Source: Glycomyces sambucus (GTDB lineage Bacteria > Actinomycetota > Actinomycetes > Mycobacteriales > Micromonosporaceae). From it: a stretch of DNA of 64,000 nt. The stretch is taken from assembly GCF_900102815.1 (NCBI RefSeq), contig NZ_FNGF01000010.1, forward strand, positions 1-64,000, written 5' to 3'. Below, one piece after another: positions 1 through 7,848 of this stretch. Every line of letters starts with the position of its first letter. Within the stretch, counting starts at the first letter, position 1. The notes beneath the pieces are model-generated. The model did no database searches. It was not told the origin of the DNA and saw nothing but the letters and a program-made list of their open reading frames with translations. A program made the position numbers and the translations under genes.

Positions 1-117
1 GGGGCCCAGCGTGAGCGGCATCGACTCGGCGTACGGGCCCGGCGCGCCGCAGCGCTCCAGCACGGCTCCGGTGATCTCCACGGCGACCTCCTCGTCATCG
101 GGGTGGTGCACGGCCAT
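1..117 (-). CDS. Hypothetical protein, N-terminal fragment cut by the window edge
   Basis: Reading leftward from an ATG whose complement is at 115-117, an open frame of 39 codons runs off the window start without a stop. It begins MAVHHPDDEEVAVEITGA and is rich in acidic residues. Codon use has the G/C third-position bias of the neighbours, which supports real coding. It is divergent from the TetR gene at 409. The protein is too short to place in a family, so no function is proposed. Confidence 0.5.
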   Translation of the reverse strand, partial: MAVHHPDDEEVAVEITGAVLERCGAPGPYAESMPLTLGP

Positions 118-187
118 CCTCGCGGCACCGCGCGGCCGGCCCGCAGCGGGCCGGCCGGTTCCGCTCAGCATACCGACTGGACGGTTT

Positions 188-197
188 GTAGCGCTAC
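188..197. promoter_or_regulatory. 10-bp palindrome in the upstream region of the leftward partial gene
   Basis: GTAGCGCTAC is a perfect palindrome about 70 bp before the start of the leftward partial gene. On the minus strand it lies just upstream of a TATGCT hexamer. It could be an operator, but a single 10-bp palindrome in GC-rich DNA is weak evidence. Confidence 0.2.
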
Positions 198-216
198 CCC
201 CGTCCCCGCGAGCACC

Positions 217-309
217 GCCGACCGTGCCGACCGTGCCGACCGTGCCGACCGTGCCGACCGTGCCGACCGTGCCGACCGTGCCGACCGTGCCGACCGTGCC
301 GACCGTGCC
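217..309. repeat. 9-bp tandem repeat, about 10.3 copies
   Basis: The unit GCCGACCGT is repeated ten times without a mismatch, followed by GCC. It fills the middle of the gap between the leftward partial gene and the rightward TetR gene. Because the period is a multiple of three, open frames cross it on both strands and read Thr-Val-Pro or Ala-Asp-Arg repeats, but these frames have no recognisable protein context and are not called genes. Perfect short-period arrays of this kind change copy number easily by slippage and could alter promoter spacing. Confidence 0.95.
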
Positions 310-370
310 CTACCCGCCGTCCTGGCGCGGCGGCCCGCCGTCCCCCGCCGTGTGGCGATCTCCACAGAAG

Positions 371-387
371 GATGCACTCAGTGCATC
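371..387. promoter_or_regulatory. TetR-type operator upstream of the MMPL exporter regulator
   Basis: GATGCACTCAGTGCATC is a perfect 8+1+8 inverted repeat 21 bp before the TetR start. Eight-base arms with a one-base centre are typical of TetR-family operators. It overlaps the -35 position of the promoter proposed for the TetR gene, so bound regulator would block its own transcription and that of the downstream exporter. Confidence 0.65.
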
Positions 388-401
388 GTTGCATTTAGTG
401 T
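373..401 (+). promoter_or_regulatory. Putative promoter of the TetR-MMPL operon, leaderless
   Basis: A -10 hexamer TAGTGT (396-401) lies 7 bases before the ATG at 409, the distance expected for a leaderless actinobacterial transcript. Seventeen bases upstream is TGCACT (373-378), a weak -35 embedded in the operator palindrome. No convincing ribosome binding site precedes the ATG, which fits leaderless initiation. Confidence 0.45.
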
Positions 402-408
402 AGGCGGC

Positions 409-1041
409 ATGGCCGAAGCCACCGGACCCGTCGACCGACGCGCCGCCCTCAAAGCCAAGAGCCGCCGCGCCATCCTCGACGCCGCCGCCGACCTCATGAC
501 CCGGCGCCGCACCGCCGACTTCTCCGTCGACGACCTCGCCGCCGCCGCCGACGTCTCCCGCCGCACCGTCTTCAACCACTTCGCCACCCTCGAAGACGTC
601 GTCACGGAGGTCTCCGGCCACATGCTCACCGAAGTCGTCGACCGCATGTCCGCACAAGCCGCCAGCGCCGACCGCGAACCCGACACCGTCCTCGCCGACC
701 TCGTCGCCACCGCCTCCGCCCACCACCTCGTCCCCGTCGTGGTCGAACTCTTCGACATCCTCGGCGGCGCCGACCCCCAGCCCGGCAACCGCGAAGCCCT
801 CCTCATGCAGCGCGCGTTCACCCTCTTCACCGAACGCATGACCGCCGCCATGACCGGGCGCCACCCCGACGTCGACACCCTGGCCGTCCGCCTCCTCGTC
901 GCCGCGTTCTGCGGCGGCCTCCTCGGATTCGTCCACCTCTGGATCGAGGAGACCGGCGCCGCCGACACCCCCGCCTCACGACGCGCCTGGGACCGGCTCG
1001 TCGCCCGCACCACCGAAATCCTGCGAGAACCCGGCGCCTGA
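409..1041 (+). CDS. TetR/AcrR family transcriptional regulator
   Basis: A 210-residue protein of normal TetR length. Residues about 15-65 form the DNA-binding domain, with the signature VDDLAAAADVSRRTVFNHFA (helix-turn-helix) followed by a phenylalanine-rich turn. The remainder is an all-helical ligand-binding and dimerisation domain. The frame is open far upstream through the tandem repeat, but the start at 409 is chosen because homology begins there and a -10 element and palindromic operator sit immediately before it. It is 45 bp upstream of an MMPL exporter, a classic pairing in which the regulator represses an efflux or lipid-export gene until a ligand binds. The ligand is unknown. Confidence 0.9.
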   Translation: MAEATGPVDRRAALKAKSRRAILDAAADLMTRRRTADFSVDDLAAAADVSRRTVFNHFATLEDVVTEVSGHMLTEVVDRMSAQAASADREPDTVLADLVATASAHHLVPVVVELFDILGGADPQPGNREALLMQRAFTLFTERMTAAMTGRHPDVDTLAVRLLVAAFCGGLLGFVHLWIEETGAADTPASRRAWDRLVARTTEILREPGA

Positions 1042-1086
1042 GCGCCAGAACACCCGTACCGTCGAACCGTCGAACCAGGAGACCAC

Positions 1087-3585
1087 ATGGCCGAGTTCCT
1101 GTACCGCGTCGGGCGCTGGTGCGCCCGCCGCGCCAAAACCGTCATCGCCGCATGGGCCCTGGTCCTCGCGGCCGCCGCGGCCGCGTTCGTCCTCTTCGGA
1201 GGCGCGTTCGCCACCACCCTCTCCATCCCCGGCACGCCCACCGAGGAGGTCACCGACCACCTCGCCGAAGCGCTCCCCGAGGCGTCCGGCGGCACCGGCA
1301 GCATCGTCGTCTCCACCGAGAACGGCGACGCGTTCACCGCCGAGCAGCAGGCCGCGATCTCGGCCCTCATCGCGCAGGCCGACGACGTCGACGGGGTCGC
1401 CGCCGTCGTCGACCCCTTCGCCACCGAGGCCCAGCGCGACGAGCAGCAGGCCCAGATCGACGAGGGCCGCACTCAGATCGAGGCCGGGATCGCCCAGGCC
1501 GAGCAGGGCCGCGCCGGCCTCGACGCCGCCCGCGCCGACCTCGACGCGTCCCAGGCGCAGCTCGACGCCGCCCGCGAAGCCGCCGGCGACTCGCCCGAAC
1601 TCGACGCGCAGCAGGCCCAGCTCGACGCCGGGTACGCCGAGCTCGACGCGCAGCAGGCCGAACTCGACGCCGGCGCCGCCGAACTCGACGCCCAGTCGCT
1701 CGCGCTCGAAGAGGGCGCCACCCTCCTCGAACTCGCCGCCGACGCCGGCGTCGTCTCCTCCGACGGCAGCGCCGCCATCGTCACGGTCTCCTTCGAGGAC
1801 ACCCAGATGGAGGTCACCCCCGAGACCAAGGACGAGGTCCGCGCGGTCTTCGAGGACTCCCCTGTGGACGGCGTCCAGATCGACTACTCCTCCGAGATGC
1901 AGGACTCCGTCCCCGCCATCGCGGGCGTCAGCGAGGTCATCGGCCTCGTCGTCGCCGGCATCGTCCTCGTCCTCATGCTCGGCACCTTCCTCGGCGCCGT
2001 CCTGCCGCTCGCGACCGCCCTGGTCGCCGTCGGCATCGGCGCCCTCGCCAGCATGTCGCTCTCGGGCGCCGTCGAGATGACCTCGGTGACCCCGATCCTC
2101 GGCCTCATGCTCGGCCTCGCCGTCGGCATCGACTACTCGCTGTTCATCGTCAACCGCCACCGCCGCCAGCTCAAGGACGGCTACGAGGTCGACGAGTCGA
2201 TCGCCCTCGCCACCGGCACCTCCGGCAACGCCGTCGTCTTCGCCGGCGCCACCGTCCTCATCGCCCTGGTGGCCCTGAACATCACCGGGATCCCGTTCCT
2301 CGGCCTCATGGGCTCCATCGGCGCGTTCTGCATCGCGATCGCGGTGCTCGTCGCCATCACGTTCATCCCGGCCCTGCTCCGCCTCGTCGGCGTCCGCATC
2401 CTCAGCAAGCGCGAGCGCACCGCCCGCGACTCGCACGACGCCGCCGAGCGCAGGCCCGACCCCCAACCGATGCACACCGGCCGCGCCGTCCTGCGCGTCC
2501 TCGTCGGCCTCGGCGCCCTCGTCGCCGTCGCGCTCCCCGCGATGGACCTGCGGCTCAACCTGCCCGACGGGTCCTCCGAGCAGCACGACACCACCCAGTA
2601 CCAGGCGTACGCGACCATCGCCGAGCGCTTCGGCGAGGGCCAGAACGGCTCCCTGCTCGTGGTCGCCGACCTCGCCGACGCCCCCGACGAGGCCGGCTCC
2701 CTCACCGCCCAAGTCGCCGTGGCCGAAGCGGTCGCGGGCGAGGACGACGTGGTCGCCGTCGCGCCCATCGGCACCTCCGAAGACGGGAAGACCATGGCGT
2801 TCCAGGTCATCCCCGAGGAAGGCCCGACCAGCGAGTCCACACAGGAACTCGTCCACGACCTGCGGGACCTCTCGATCGACGGCATCGAGGACATCGGCGT
2901 CGCCGGCTCCGCGAGCGGCAACATCGACATCTCCGAGATCCTCGCCGACGCGCTCCCGATCTACCTCGCCGTCGTGGTGGGCCTGTCGCTCATCATCCTC
3001 ATCCTGGTGTTCCGCTCGATCCTCGTCCCGGTCCTCGCGACGCTCGGCTTCATCCTCAGCTACTTCGCGGCCCTCGGCGGCGTCGTAGCGATCTACCAGT
3101 GGGGCTGGCTCGCCGACGTCTTCGGCGTCGACACCCCGGGCCCGATCCTGAACTTCCTGCCGACGCTCCTGGTCGGCATCCTGTTCGGGCTCGCCATGGA
3201 CTACATGCTGTTCATCGGCTCGGGGATGCGCGAGGCGTACGCGCACGGCGCGCCCGCGCGCCAGGCCGTGGTCCTCGGCGTGCGCGCCGGCCGGTCGGTG
3301 GTCACGGCCGCCGCGATCATCATGATGGCGGTCTTCGGCGGGTTCATCTTCTCCCACTCGACGATGATCCGGCCGATCGGCTTCGCACTGGCCTTCGGCG
3401 TGCTCGTCGACGCGTTCCTTGTCCGGATGCTCATCATCCCGGCGCTCATGCACCTGGTGGGCGACAAGGCGTGGTGGCTGCCGAAGTGGCTCGACCGCAT
3501 CCTGCCTGACGTCGACGTGGAGGGCGCCGCCCTGGAGCGGCGACACCCCCATGTGGACAAGGAAGTGGAGCAGGCGGAAGCATAG
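1087..3585 (+). CDS. MMPL family (RND superfamily) exporter
   Basis: An 832-residue inner-membrane transporter of the MMPL/YdfJ type, expected to use the proton gradient to export lipids or hydrophobic drugs. One helix lies at about 18-40, then a large outer loop, a block of five helices from about 280, a second outer loop, and a second block of helices at the C-terminus. Two copies of the MMPL signature are visible: LGLMLGLAVGIDYSLFIVNR near residue 340 and a matching VGILFGLAMDYMLFI near 700. The first loop carries an unusual run of Gln/Leu/Asp/Ala heptad-like repeats (about residues 115-225), likely a coiled coil. A Shine-Dalgarno AGGAG is 7 bases before the ATG. It is probably co-transcribed with the TetR gene and ends at a strong hairpin. 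Confidence 0.93.
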   Translation: MAEFLYRVGRWCARRAKTVIAAWALVLAAAAAAFVLFGGAFATTLSIPGTPTEEVTDHLAEALPEASGGTGSIVVSTENGDAFTAEQQAAISALIAQADDVDGVAAVVDPFATEAQRDEQQAQIDEGRTQIEAGIAQAEQGRAGLDAARADLDASQAQLDAAREAAGDSPELDAQQAQLDAGYAELDAQQAELDAGAAELDAQSLALEEGATLLELAADAGVVSSDGSAAIVTVSFEDTQMEVTPETKDEVRAVFEDSPVDGVQIDYSSEMQDSVPAIAGVSEVIGLVVAGIVLVLMLGTFLGAVLPLATALVAVGIGALASMSLSGAVEMTSVTPILGLMLGLAVGIDYSLFIVNRHRRQLKDGYEVDESIALATGTSGNAVVFAGATVLIALVALNITGIPFLGLMGSIGAFCIAIAVLVAITFIPALLRLVGVRILSKRERTARDSHDAAERRPDPQPMHTGRAVLRVLVGLGALVAVALPAMDLRLNLPDGSSEQHDTTQYQAYATIAERFGEGQNGSLLVVADLADAPDEAGSLTAQVAVAEAVAGEDDVVAVAPIGTSEDGKTMAFQVIPEEGPTSESTQELVHDLRDLSIDGIEDIGVAGSASGNIDISEILADALPIYLAVVVGLSLIILILVFRSILVPVLATLGFILSYFAALGGVVAIYQWGWLADVFGVDTPGPILNFLPTLLVGILFGLAMDYMLFIGSGMREAYAHGAPARQAVVLGVRAGRSVVTAAAIIMMAVFGGFIFSHSTMIRPIGFALAFGVLVDAFLVRMLIIPALMHLVGDKAWWLPKWLDRILPDVDVEGAALERRHPHVDKEVEQAEA

Positions 3586-3600
3586 CGCCGCAGTGCCGTC

Positions 3601-3632
3601 AGGCCCCCTTCACCGAGAGGTGAAGGGGGCCT
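3601..3632 (+). terminator. Rho-independent-like terminator after the MMPL gene
   Basis: A perfect 14-bp stem (AGGCCCCCTTCACC / GGTGAAGGGGGCCT) with a GAGA tetraloop starts 15 bp after the MMPL stop. No long T tract follows, as is usual in actinobacteria. Confidence 0.85.
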
Positions 3633-3683
3633 TGCCTCATGCCCCGGCAGCCCCGGCGACATGCCGAACCCCGCCGAGCACTC

Positions 3684-4289
3684 CTAACCCTGCGGCGACC
3701 GCCAGTTCGGGTCGCGGCCGAGCACCGCGAGCACGCGGTCCATGGCCCCGGCGTCCGCCACGGCCATCACGGCGGGGGCGAACGGCGCGTAGGGCCCGGT
3801 GCGGGCCGGGCCCGTCAGCGGCACCTCGAACGCCAGCGTCTCGACGGCGGTCAGCAGCTCCTCGCTGAAGACGGGCCGCTTCCCGATCGAGACGCCGACG
3901 TCCCACGAGTGCACCACGTAGTCGATGAAGTGGAACCCCAGCGCGGTCCCACCGGGCACCTTGAGCTCCTGGTCGGCCCCGGCGAGCAGCGACCAGTCCC
4001 GGCTAAGCGCCTTGTCGGACCCGAACGCCGCCACCACCGCCTCCGCGGAGTCCGCGAACGCCTGCGGGGTGGCGGGCACCTCCTGCCAGGTGCGCAGCTC
4101 GAACGCGTCACCGCGCGCGGCGGCGGCGAACCCGAGGTTCTGCGCGGTCATGTGGGCGAGCAGCCGGTCGAGGTCCCAACCCGCGCAAGGGGTGGGCAGG
4201 TCGAAGCGCTCGACCTCGTTGACGAGGTCCACGGCGGTCGCCATGGCGGTGCGGTGGTACGCGAGGAGTGCGGTCATGATCCGGATCAT
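3684..4289 (-). CDS. TIGR03086 family metal-binding protein (DinB/MDMPI-like fold)
   Basis: A 201-residue protein with the hallmarks of the TIGR03086 family, relatives of mycothiol-dependent maleylpyruvate isomerase. An N-terminal four-helix domain carries PTPCAGWDLDRLLAHM near residues 35-50 and HFIDYVVHSWDVG near 120-130. The histidines in these motifs are the usual divalent-metal ligands of the family. Function in the family is mostly unproven; thiol-dependent chemistry is a guess. The start at 4289 is preceded by GGAGG four bases away; a second in-frame ATG at 4277 is possible. The gene is convergent with the MMPL gene and divergent from the hemerythrin-like gene. Confidence 0.8.
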   Translation of the reverse strand: MIRIMTALLAYHRTAMATAVDLVNEVERFDLPTPCAGWDLDRLLAHMTAQNLGFAAAARGDAFELRTWQEVPATPQAFADSAEAVVAAFGSDKALSRDWSLLAGADQELKVPGGTALGFHFIDYVVHSWDVGVSIGKRPVFSEELLTAVETLAFEVPLTGPARTGPYAPFAPAVMAVADAGAMDRVLAVLGRDPNWRSPQG

Positions 4290-4393
4290 AGGACCTCCGC
4301 GCCGGGCCCCGATACGATGCCGACGGCGCCCCGCCCCCGCGGGCGGGACGCCGGATCCAGAAGGAGTTCCACATCAGTTCCGACACCGACCGC

Positions 4394-4837
4394 ATGGTCG
4401 CGTTCAGCACCCAGCTCAGGGGCGTCCACCAGCGCCTCCGCCAGGCCCTCGACCTGGCCCGTCGCTCGATCGACGGCGAATTCGAAGAGGTCGGCCAAGA
4501 CCTCCTCATCTACTGCCGCGGCTTCTGCGCGGCCCTCAGCGGCCACCACCAGAGCGAGGACCGCGGCCTCTTCCCCGAGATCACCGCCGCCCACCCCGAA
4601 CTGGCGCCCGTGATCGCCAACCTCGTCCGCGACCACAACATGCTCGAACACCTCCTCGGCGGCTTCGCCGCCGCCATCGACGCCGGCGCCGACGACGACA
4701 CCCTCCACCGCCACCTCGACGGCATCAGCGCCGTCATGGAGACCCACTTCGGCTACGAGGAGCGCCAACTCCTCACCGTCCTCGACACCCTCGCCCTCGG
4801 CGACGACCCGAAGGCGCTGCTCGGCGACCTCGCATGA
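4394..4837 (+). CDS. Hemerythrin HHE domain-containing protein
   Basis: A four-helix bundle protein of about 147 residues. Metal-ligand motifs are visible in order: an H-x3-E pattern around GHHQSEDRGLFPEI, RDHNMLEHLL, and METHFGYEER, the spacing of an HHE cation-binding hemerythrin-like domain that binds a di-iron centre. Roles in this class include oxygen, NO or redox sensing. The first conventional start is the ATG at 4394, but a strong AAGGAG (4361-4366) lies 27 bases upstream and instead is 6 bases before an in-frame ATC at 4373, which would add the typical leader SSDTDR. The true start may therefore be 4373. Confidence 0.85.
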   Translation: MVAFSTQLRGVHQRLRQALDLARRSIDGEFEEVGQDLLIYCRGFCAALSGHHQSEDRGLFPEITAAHPELAPVIANLVRDHNMLEHLLGGFAAAIDAGADDDTLHRHLDGISAVMETHFGYEERQLLTVLDTLALGDDPKALLGDLA

Positions 4838-4840
4838 CTT

Positions 4841-4876
4841 CGCCGCCCGGCCGCCCGCAGGGGCGGCCGGGCGGCG
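4841..4876. terminator. Bidirectional terminator between convergent genes
   Basis: A perfect 16-bp GC-only stem (4841-4856 with 4861-4876) around a GCAG tetraloop fills the 42-bp gap between the hemerythrin-like gene and the leftward DUF4041 gene. Confidence 0.85.
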
Positions 4877-4879
4877 GGC

Positions 4880-6481
4880 CTAACGGTGCTCGCCCCCGCT
4901 GGCGCGCCACTCGTAGGCCTCGGGATGGTCGGTGTACTCGAGCAGGTGCTCGCCCTCCAGTTTCGCGAGCTCATCGCGGACCTGCTCGGGGCTGACGTAG
5001 AAGAACTCGCGCCGCTGGTTCACGCGGTTGACGCGGAACTCGGCGAAGACCTCGTGGAGCTTCGCCTCCAGCTTCGGCGCGTTCTCGCTGTAGATCATGG
5101 CGTGCACGTCGAACCGGAACGGCACCGAAGCGTCGCCGAGCTCGTTGACCCGGTCGAGCGGTTCGAGCCGACGGGTCATGCCGATCTTGACCATGTTCGG
5201 ACCGAAGGCGCCGATGTTCGAGATCACGTAGACGTGTCCGATCGAGGAGTTCGCCTGGCGGGCCATGACGTTCGCGAAAGCGGCGTCGACCGATTCCAAC
5301 TGGGCCTTCAGTGCCTCGACTGCGTCGAGGTCGCCCTTGTCGGCGAGCTTCGCCATCGCCGCCTGGATGTGCGCGCGCTCCTTCTCGAGTTTCTCGGTCT
5401 CGCGCTGCATCTCCTTCTGCGCCTTCTCCTCCTCTCGCTCCTTCGCGCGCTGCTCGCGGATGCGCTCCTTCTCCTCCGCGACCTTGGCGAGGTAATCGGC
5501 GGTCAGCTTGAGCTCGTCGACGCGCAGCCAGTGGTACTCGTCGGAGATGCGCATCTCCATGGTCGAGCCGAGCCGCATGATCGTTTCGCGCGTCTTCCCG
5601 AGCCGGGAGACCGATGAGTCGACCTTGTACGGCCGCATGGTCCGCACCAGGTTGTCCGCCTCGGCGTTGTAGGCCCGGAGCATGAGCTTCGAGAACTCGC
5701 GCACCATCTTGCGGCCCTGCGCCAGTGAGCCGTTGACGTGCCAGTTCGCGATGCAGGTGATGGCGCGGTCGTTCTTCGCGAGGACCTTGTAGCGGTCCCG
5801 GATCGTCTCCAGCTGCGCCTTGAACGCCACCGCGTCGGAGAGCGGGTGGCTGTACTCGTAGACGCCGACCTCCTGGAGCAGTTCGGTGTCCCGGGTCTCG
5901 ACCAGGGCCGCGCGCTGGCGGTCGAGTTCGATGCCGAGGCGCTGGAGCTCGGCGTTCGCCGCCGTCGCCTGGTCGACCACCTGCCGCAGGTGCGCCTCGG
6001 CGCCCGCCGCGACGGATGCCTTGTGCGCCTCCGCGGTCGATTCGAGGTGCTCGATCATGGCCTTGCGCCTGCCGATCTCGACCGTCAGCTCGGCGGCGTC
6101 GAGCGCGCCGAGCACCCGCAGTTCGCCGACGGTCGAGGTGAGCGCCCGCTGCAACCGCTCCGCGAAACCGGTGAGCGCTTCGACCTGGGACTCCAACTGC
6201 GCCTTCCGGTTGCCGCGGCCGTTGGTCGACTGCGCGACGGCGGTGACCGGGGTCGCGAGGAGGTGCAGGAGGTCCGGATTGACGTCGGAGGCGGGCGCAG
6301 CGGGCAGCGGCTGCGCCGGAACCGCGGGGACCGGTGGTGCGGCCGGCGCTTCGGGTACCTCGACCCACCACTGCCAGTCCTGCGGTGGGTGCGGCCAGTC
6401 GGGCGGGGGCTGCCAGTGCTGCGGCGGGGTCCAGTCGGGGGCCACGGGCCATCCGGGGGGTGTGTTGAATCGATGGGCCAT
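4880..6481 (-). CDS. DUF4041 protein with C-terminal T5orf172 (GIY-YIG-like) domain
   Basis: A 533-residue protein in three parts. Residues 1-40 are rich in Pro and Trp with repeated P-D-W-x-P-P units. Residues about 80-400 form long charged helices and match DUF4041-type coiled-coil architecture, with a heavily charged Glu/Lys/Arg stretch near 325-370. Residues about 410-520 hold a T5orf172/MUG113 domain: GHVYVISNIG, then KIGMTRR near 430 and a conserved E-x-K-L-H pattern, the GIY-YIG-related nuclease fold. The start at 6481 has AGGAG eight bases upstream; a longer frame to 6571 lacks one. The family occurs in phages and bacteria without firm function. It is separated from the CHAT operon by 157 bp and may be expressed independently. 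Confidence 0.8.
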   Translation of the reverse strand: MAHRFNTPPGWPVAPDWTPPQHWQPPPDWPHPPQDWQWWVEVPEAPAAPPVPAVPAQPLPAAPASDVNPDLLHLLATPVTAVAQSTNGRGNRKAQLESQVEALTGFAERLQRALTSTVGELRVLGALDAAELTVEIGRRKAMIEHLESTAEAHKASVAAGAEAHLRQVVDQATAANAELQRLGIELDRQRAALVETRDTELLQEVGVYEYSHPLSDAVAFKAQLETIRDRYKVLAKNDRAITCIANWHVNGSLAQGRKMVREFSKLMLRAYNAEADNLVRTMRPYKVDSSVSRLGKTRETIMRLGSTMEMRISDEYHWLRVDELKLTADYLAKVAEEKERIREQRAKEREEEKAQKEMQRETEKLEKERAHIQAAMAKLADKGDLDAVEALKAQLESVDAAFANVMARQANSSIGHVYVISNIGAFGPNMVKIGMTRRLEPLDRVNELGDASVPFRFDVHAMIYSENAPKLEAKLHEVFAEFRVNRVNQRREFFYVSPEQVRDELAKLEGEHLLEYTDHPEAYEWRASGGEHR

Positions 6482-6638
6482 CGAATCCGCTCCTATGCCG
6501 ACTCCACGTTGAGTCACATCACGATTCCACCTGGTGCGGGCGATCGGCAACGCCTCAGCCGGGGAATGCATGAACGGTCAGTCCATACAGGCCGATCGGC
6601 GGAGACGGCGTCCGCAATGCGGAGCGGGATTCGAACGA

Positions 6639-7841
6639 TCAGCCGAAGGTGGTGGCGAGGGCGGCCCAGATGATGGGGTTGTCTTCGGGGCGGCCTGCGG
6701 ATTCCCAGGCGGCGGCTTTCTGCCGTTGCCAGGCGTTGAGGGCGGCCACCGGGTCGGGGGTGTCGTGGGCTGCGTTCACTGCGGCGATCGCTTCGGGGAG
6801 GAGCGGGGGCATCGGGGTGGGGGAGAAGCGGCGGAGACCTTCGTCGGTGGGGAGGGTCCAGCGGGTGGCGGTGACGTAGCGGGCGCCCGCGTGGAGGGCC
6901 GCGGCGACGAGGCCGACCGGTTCGGCGAAGCGAACCTCGCCGCCGCTCTCGCAGGCGATGAGCGCGACCCGGTTCGGCATCGACCAGCCCTCGGCGGCGC
7001 CGGGTCGGTGGCCCAGGAGGAGGTCGGCCGCGGTCAGCGGGCGGTGTCCGTTCACCACGGCGGCTCGGCCCGTCGTACCCGGGCCGCAGCTCAAATGGAG
7101 GCGGGCGTCGAGGCCGTGTTTTGACGTGGTCACGTGGCCGACGTAGAGGAGGCGCGCGGCGTCGGTGAGGAGGGGTCGGATCGCGTCTCGGTCCAGGTCT
7201 GCTCTGCGGAAGGGTTCTCCGGGGGGTGCGAGGCGATCTCCCAGTGCGGCGACCACGGTTCGGAGGGGGGAGTCCTCGGGGACCGGGCCCAGGACCGAGC
7301 CGAGGTCTCTTCCCGCGCCCGGGATCTGCGGGTCCAGGACCGCGACCACCGGGCCTCCGGGGTTCCACTCGGACTTCCGGCGCTCCGGCGCGTTGCGGAC
7401 CGTCGCCGGAGGGAGGACCGAGAGGTCGGCGTTCGTCACGAAGCGCTCGCCCTCGTCGACTCGCAGCGCCTCCCAGGGGACTTGGGCGGTCGAGAGGGAC
7501 GGCTGGATGCGGACGTGCGGGCGGTGGCCCTGTTCGAGGAGGCTGTTCAGCTCCTGCGCGAGCTGGTAGGGGATGAGCGAACGGGCCAGGGCGGTGGCGA
7601 GGCCCGCCTCCTGTTCGCGGTTCATCAGGGGACCGGTGAGGGCGCGATGCAGCGCCTGGTTGACCGTCTCCTCGGGCAGCGGGGTCGGGAGGGCTTCGGC
7701 CAGGGCGTCGAGCGCGGGCTGCACCCGGCCGGCCTCGACCATGATGTTCTGGATCGCTCCGAGGTCGTGCTCCCACCTCCACGAGTAGTAGAGCCCGTCG
7801 GCGTCGACGAGCTTGAGCTGCACCGTCGGCCTCTTCACCAT
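6639..7841 (-). CDS. CHAT domain (caspase-like) protease
   Basis: A 400-residue protein whose C-terminal half is a CHAT domain, a clan CD cysteine protease fold. The catalytic pair is present: His in RLLYVGHVTTS (about residue 237) and Cys in ALIACESGGEV (about residue 298). The last 100 residues continue the fold with WTLPTDEG and a helical tail. The N-terminal 120 residues are not recognised. It is the last gene of a four-gene operon, starting 7 bp after the TPR gene stop. CHAT proteases next to TPR proteins are common in regulated proteolysis and bacterial conflict systems, where a partner activates the protease. Substrate is unknown. Confidence 0.85.
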   Translation of the reverse strand: MVKRPTVQLKLVDADGLYYSWRWEHDLGAIQNIMVEAGRVQPALDALAEALPTPLPEETVNQALHRALTGPLMNREQEAGLATALARSLIPYQLAQELNSLLEQGHRPHVRIQPSLSTAQVPWEALRVDEGERFVTNADLSVLPPATVRNAPERRKSEWNPGGPVVAVLDPQIPGAGRDLGSVLGPVPEDSPLRTVVAALGDRLAPPGEPFRRADLDRDAIRPLLTDAARLLYVGHVTTSKHGLDARLHLSCGPGTTGRAAVVNGHRPLTAADLLLGHRPGAAEGWSMPNRVALIACESGGEVRFAEPVGLVAAALHAGARYVTATRWTLPTDEGLRRFSPTPMPPLLPEAIAAVNAAHDTPDPVAALNAWQRQKAAAWESAGRPEDNPIIWAALATTFG

Positions 7842-7848
7842 GACCTGC

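Noticed and set aside
976..3552. Long open frames opposite and beside the MMPL gene
   Set aside because: They are products of GC-rich third-position bias; the translations are Arg/Gly/Asp-rich without motifs, while the plus-strand frame has clear MMPL signatures.
6610..6645. T-arm-like sequence of a tRNA (GTTCGAATCCCGC on the minus strand)
   Set aside because: The stem bases around the loop do not pair and no anticodon or acceptor arm can be drawn; it lies just past the end of the CHAT gene.
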